Part shown: positions 61,436-64,000 of the stretch, piece after piece
Position numbering within the stretch: the stretch's first letter is position 1
Layout of the letters: the number at the start of each line of letters is the position of its first letter
Assembly: GCA_030386295.1 (NCBI GenBank)
Contig: JANQAO010000003.1
Location: forward strand, 236,114 to 300,113
Reading direction: 5' to 3'
DNA length: 64,000 bases
From: Candidatus Persebacteraceae bacterium Df01
Lineage (GTDB): Bacteria > Pseudomonadota > Gammaproteobacteria > Tethybacterales > Persebacteraceae
The notes under the pieces: generated by a model
The model's database searches: none
Told to the model about the DNA's origin: nothing
Seen by the model: only the letters and a program-made list of their open reading frames with translations
Made by a program: the position numbers and the translations under genes

Positions 61436-61602
61436 CAGTTCTCCTGTTGCTTGATCATTTTTTTGTGCAGCAGCTTCGGCATTACCTGCTTCCAGATGAG
61501 CAATTTCACCCGGCATTTTTTTATTAACGTATCGCCGACGCGGATAACGATTTTGATATGGAGGAGGCATAAATTAAAGACGTCAAGCGTCGAATAAAAA
61601 AA

Positions 61603-61938
61603 TTAACTAATAGACTCGTCTATAAAAGACAGCAGAACAGGTTTATCGACTACACCCACTTTGGTTCCCGCTACACCACCTTCTTTAAAGAGCAGCAGTG
61701 TGGGAATAGCGCGAACGCCAAATTTGGCTGCCATTTCGGTATTTTCATCAACATTGACTTTGACCACTCGCACATCATCGCGCATAGCAGCAATTTCTTC
61801 CAGCACCGGAGCAATGGATTTACAAGGTCCGCACCAAGGTGCCCAAAAATCTACCAGCACAGGTGTGGACGCATTGAGCACATCAGCTTCAAAGCTGTCA
61901 TCGGTCACCTGCGTGACATTAGCGGACGATTCAGTCAT
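61603..61938 (-). CDS. trxA: Thioredoxin
   Basis: A 111-residue cytoplasmic thioredoxin that reduces disulfides. The redox site is WCGPC in VDFWAPWCGPCKSIAPVLEE, and the cis-proline loop is FGVRAIPTLLLFKEGG. DDSFEADVLNAS starts the fold. GGAG precedes the ATG. trxA-rho order on one strand is common in Gammaproteobacteria. Confidence 0.95.
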   Translation of the reverse strand: MTESSANVTQVTDDSFEADVLNASTPVLVDFWAPWCGPCKSIAPVLEEIAAMRDDVRVVKVNVDENTEMAAKFGVRAIPTLLLFKEGGVAGTKVGVVDKPVLLSFIDESIS

Positions 61939-62118
61939 AAAAAATCTCCAAAATTATAGGTTTAAGGAGCGCAAAGCGCAAAGGTAGTAGAAATAAAATA
62001 GTTAGTAAAAATTCATCTAGATGCGGAAGAACGATTAGAAATCGCCTTAAAAATAAAATGCCGCATAAGTTACTTGCATATGATACTGGAAAAAAAGATT
62101 AAAATCAACATATTAACC

Positions 62119-62583
62119 ATGACAGCAAAACTATATGATTGTGATTCTTGCCCTGCTTATTGTTGTGGCTATCCGGTTATCGCCGCAACTAAAACCGACA
62201 TCCGCCGGCTAGCACGCCATTTTAAATTAAGTGAAGAAGAAGCCCGAGACCGCTTTACCGAAAAAGAAAATAATCGCGTACGCAAACTTCGGCAACGTCC
62301 GGACAAGAAGCTCGGCACACCGGCATGTGTTTTTCTCAATCAAAAAACGCGCGGTTGCTCAATATATAAAGCACGGCCACAAATCTGTCGCGACCATCCG
62401 GGCGATCGCTGTGAATGGAATGACCGGCGTTTGTTGGAAAGTATTGCAAATGGCAAAAAGGTTATTCGCTTAAAAGTTATGCCATGGCAAACTGACGGCG
62501 ATTATCCGCTGTACACCGCAAAAAAACTACCGGCATTGCTAAATGCCTATGTTTCAAATAACGGCAAAATGCCAAGTAACTAA
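62119..62583 (+). CDS. YkgJ-family cysteine-cluster protein
   Basis: A 154-residue protein with the YkgJ (UPF0153) cysteine set: YDCDSCPAYCCGYPV at the N-terminus, ACVFLNQKTRGCSIYKARPQICRDHP in two parts (ACVFLN; GCSIYKARPQICRDHP) in the middle, and a later Cys in DRCEWN. These likely bind zinc or an Fe-S cluster. The biological role is unknown. The frame is open upstream to 62074, but the ATG at 62119 begins right before the cysteine motif and fits family length. It is 41 nt upstream of ridA. Confidence 0.82.
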   Translation: MTAKLYDCDSCPAYCCGYPVIAATKTDIRRLARHFKLSEEEARDRFTEKENNRVRKLRQRPDKKLGTPACVFLNQKTRGCSIYKARPQICRDHPGDRCEWNDRRLLESIANGKKVIRLKVMPWQTDGDYPLYTAKKLPALLNAYVSNNGKMPSN

Positions 62584-62624
62584 AGTATCTGTCGCTGTGG
62601 GAAAATGCGGTAAAGGAGATTTTT

Positions 62625-63014
62625 ATGAATAACAAAACCATCATTCAAACCAACACCGCGCCACAAGCAATTGGCGCTTATTCGCAAGCCGTGAGCCATG
62701 GCGGATTGGTGTTTATTTCCGGTCAAATTCCACTTGACCCTTCTACCGGCGCGCTGGTAGAAGGCGGTGCGGAAGCGCAAGTAGAATGCGTATTTGACAA
62801 CCTTGCTGCCGTTTGTGAAGCCGCTGGCGGAAAGCTAGACGATATTATAAAACTTAATGTCTATCTTATTGATTTAACAGATTTTTCTGTTGTTAACGCC
62901 ACTATGGAATCACGCTTTAGTCGTCCATTTCCAGCACGCGCAGCGGTCGGTGTAGCGGCACTGCCCAAAGGCGCCCGCGTAGAAGCCGAAGCCATTATGG
63001 CGACGTCCATCTAG
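62625..63014 (+). CDS. ridA: Enamine/imine deaminase
   Basis: RidA hydrolyses reactive 2-aminoacrylate and other enamines formed by PLP enzymes such as threonine dehydratase. The 129-residue protein has APQAIGAYSQAVSHGGLVFISGQIP, with SGQIPLDP, and the catalytic Arg region FPARAAVGVAALPKGARVEAEAIM. It forms trimers. AAAGGAGA stands before the ATG. Gene length and motifs are normal. A heptosyltransferase-like gene follows after 10 nt. Confidence 0.95.
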   Translation: MNNKTIIQTNTAPQAIGAYSQAVSHGGLVFISGQIPLDPSTGALVEGGAEAQVECVFDNLAAVCEAAGGKLDDIIKLNVYLIDLTDFSVVNATMESRFSRPFPARAAVGVAALPKGARVEAEAIMATSI

Positions 63015-63024
63015 CTACATTCTG

Positions 63025-64000
63025 ATGACGGATTATTTGCTTATCCGCGGCGGCGACGGCGAACGGATACTAGATGCATTAGCCGTTGCTGTCGACTTAT
63101 CTACAAATGCCAACATTCAAATAGATATCGCCGTTCCGGCAGCATTAGTGCCAATCGCACAATTGAGCGAAGTGGTGCGACGAGTTATTCCCATTACCGC
63201 ACCCACGCCCCCCAAATTTTCTGAAGCGGTTAGCAAAGGAGATTGGAAAAACAAATTAATTGCTGCCACCAAAACCGTTGCCAGTGCGGCTAATCGTAAC
63301 ATGCGTGATTATCTGGCGGTTGCTGAAAAATTGAGATTAGTGCGTTATGCCGCCGTTTATGATTTTGATGCCTCCGGTTTTAGTCTTGCTGTAGCACGAG
63401 CCGCTAAAACGCAAAAAATTATTGGCTTTGCTCCCGAATGCGCACCCAACGCCGTATCGGGCGCAGCACTGATGTATCACGATACGAGGCTGGTTCCTCA
63501 AAAATTAAGTGAAGTTGAACGCTGTCGCTACTTGGTCGCACGTCATTTAAATTATCCACCTGACCTTCCCATCGGGTGGAAGCTACGCACTACCGTACCG
63601 CCAACATGGATGCCTAAAACGCCATTTATGTTGGTAGGCGGCAACATTCCAGCGCCATTTATTGATGTATTAACGGCGGCGGGAATCACTGTCGTTGGCG
63701 ATTTTGAAAAAGCTGATGTTTGCGCTCCGGAACCCTTGTCTCCAGAAATTCTAGCGGCATTATCGTCCGCCGCTACTGTCGTGGTCGGCAACGGTCTACT
63801 TACCTCCATAGCCATCGCAAAAGGCACAAAAACGCTTTATATTGGCGCTGCTAAGGCATTACCATATCGGGCAACGCTGATTGATACGCCAACTGCACTC
63901 AATGAAGCATTGAAAAAATGCGCTACTCCTAGCGCGGCATCGCGGCCGGTTGATACGCCACCCACGCCACCGGTCTCGGTTTCTGATAGTGGACTGCACT
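63025..64000 (+). CDS. Heptosyltransferase I-like GT9 protein, 5' part
   Basis: The frame is open to the window end (325 codons visible). It resembles lipopolysaccharide heptosyltransferase I (WaaC): EVVRRVIPITAP, a W-containing helix, LRLVRYAAVYDFDASGFS like the WaaC LRRxxYDLVID block, and LSEVERCRYLVARHLNYP like its AVERNR block. LVGGNIPAPFIDVL and VVGNGLLTSIAIAKGTKTL fill the nucleotide-sugar domain. The expected glycine-rich SSxGDxxHTLPA near the N-terminus is degenerate (RGGDGERILDAL), and the C-terminal GVDTGLTHLAAA is altered, so it is a divergent member. Activity and sugar are uncertain. Confidence 0.6.
   Translation, partial: MTDYLLIRGGDGERILDALAVAVDLSTNANIQIDIAVPAALVPIAQLSEVVRRVIPITAPTPPKFSEAVSKGDWKNKLIAATKTVASAANRNMRDYLAVAEKLRLVRYAAVYDFDASGFSLAVARAAKTQKIIGFAPECAPNAVSGAALMYHDTRLVPQKLSEVERCRYLVARHLNYPPDLPIGWKLRTTVPPTWMPKTPFMLVGGNIPAPFIDVLTAAGITVVGDFEKADVCAPEPLSPEILAALSSAATVVVGNGLLTSIAIAKGTKTLYIGAAKALPYRATLIDTPTALNEALKKCATPSAASRPVDTPPTPPVSVSDSGLH

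Noticed and set aside
1-64000. tRNA, rRNA, CRISPR, insertion sequence or prophage signals
   Set aside because: All gaps were read on both strands; no cloverleaf, repeat-spacer array, transposase frame or integrase was found.

Overview
The window reads as a dense, non-mobile chromosomal segment of a Gammaproteobacterium in the broad sense (including the former Beta group). Pointers are an Isc cluster ending in fdx-iscX, trxA-rho, rpsO-pnp, leuD-leuB-asd, a PP0621-family protein, a class I PHA synthase and proteobacterial TupABC. Sulfonate and phosphonate catabolism, TRAP and amino-acid uptake and PHB storage suggest a marine, possibly host-associated heterotroph; this lifestyle is inference. 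I saw no tRNA, rRNA, CRISPR, IS element or prophage.

Layout. 1-6.6 kb: end of ribF, a Mth938-like gene, the overlapping run hom-thrC-M23 peptidase-anmK, then a PP0621/ferredoxin pair. 6.6-13.2 kb: mrp diverging from rpsO-pnp (with a clear terminator), then leuD-leuB-asd. 13.2-13.6 kb: the eroded remnant of a subtilisin-like autotransporter. 13.8-19.3 kb: xsc followed on the same strand by phaC-phaA-phaB. 19.5-27.2 kb: moaA-fdhD, a TIGR04283/TIGR04282 glycosyltransferase pair, phnX and a two-subunit pyruvate carboxylase. 27.4-32.1 kb: a tightly coupled four-gene unit (aldehyde dehydrogenase, M19-type dipeptidase, a 552-residue protein I do not recognise, a DUF3726 protein), the best candidate here for an undescribed pathway. 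32.4-46.1 kb: a GT22-like membrane glycosyltransferase, glycerate kinase and DegS-like protease, a TakP-like TRAP transporter, a voltage-gated cation channel, moeA, a diguanylate cyclase, a LysE exporter and a polar amino-acid ABC transporter without its ATPase. 46.2-51.8 kb: a DsbA-like protein, an RraA-like protein, tupABC and an M48 peptidase. 52-58.4 kb: iscU-iscA-hscB-hscA-fdx-iscX, then pilD-coaE-hisB-hisH. 58.5-64 kb: a GCS2-family ligase, trxA-rho, a YkgJ-type protein, ridA and the start of a heptosyltransferase-like gene.

How the genes fit together. Xsc makes acetyl phosphate from sulfoacetaldehyde, PhnX makes acetaldehyde from phosphonoacetaldehyde, and PhaA/B/C turn acetyl-CoA into polyhydroxybutyrate, so C2 sulfonate carbon could flow into storage. 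Pyruvate carboxylase and TRAP uptake of oxo-acids could supply the C3/C4 pool. MoaA, MoeA, FdhD and TupABC together suggest a molybdenum- or tungsten-dependent formate dehydrogenase encoded elsewhere.

Two global impressions. Several familiar operons are present only as fragments (leuDB without leuC, hisBH without hisAF, isc without iscR/iscS, pilD-coaE without pilBC, an ABC transporter without ATPase), which points to past rearrangement. Several genes without a Shine-Dalgarno sequence have a -10-like hexamer 6-7 nt before the start codon, suggesting leaderless mRNAs.
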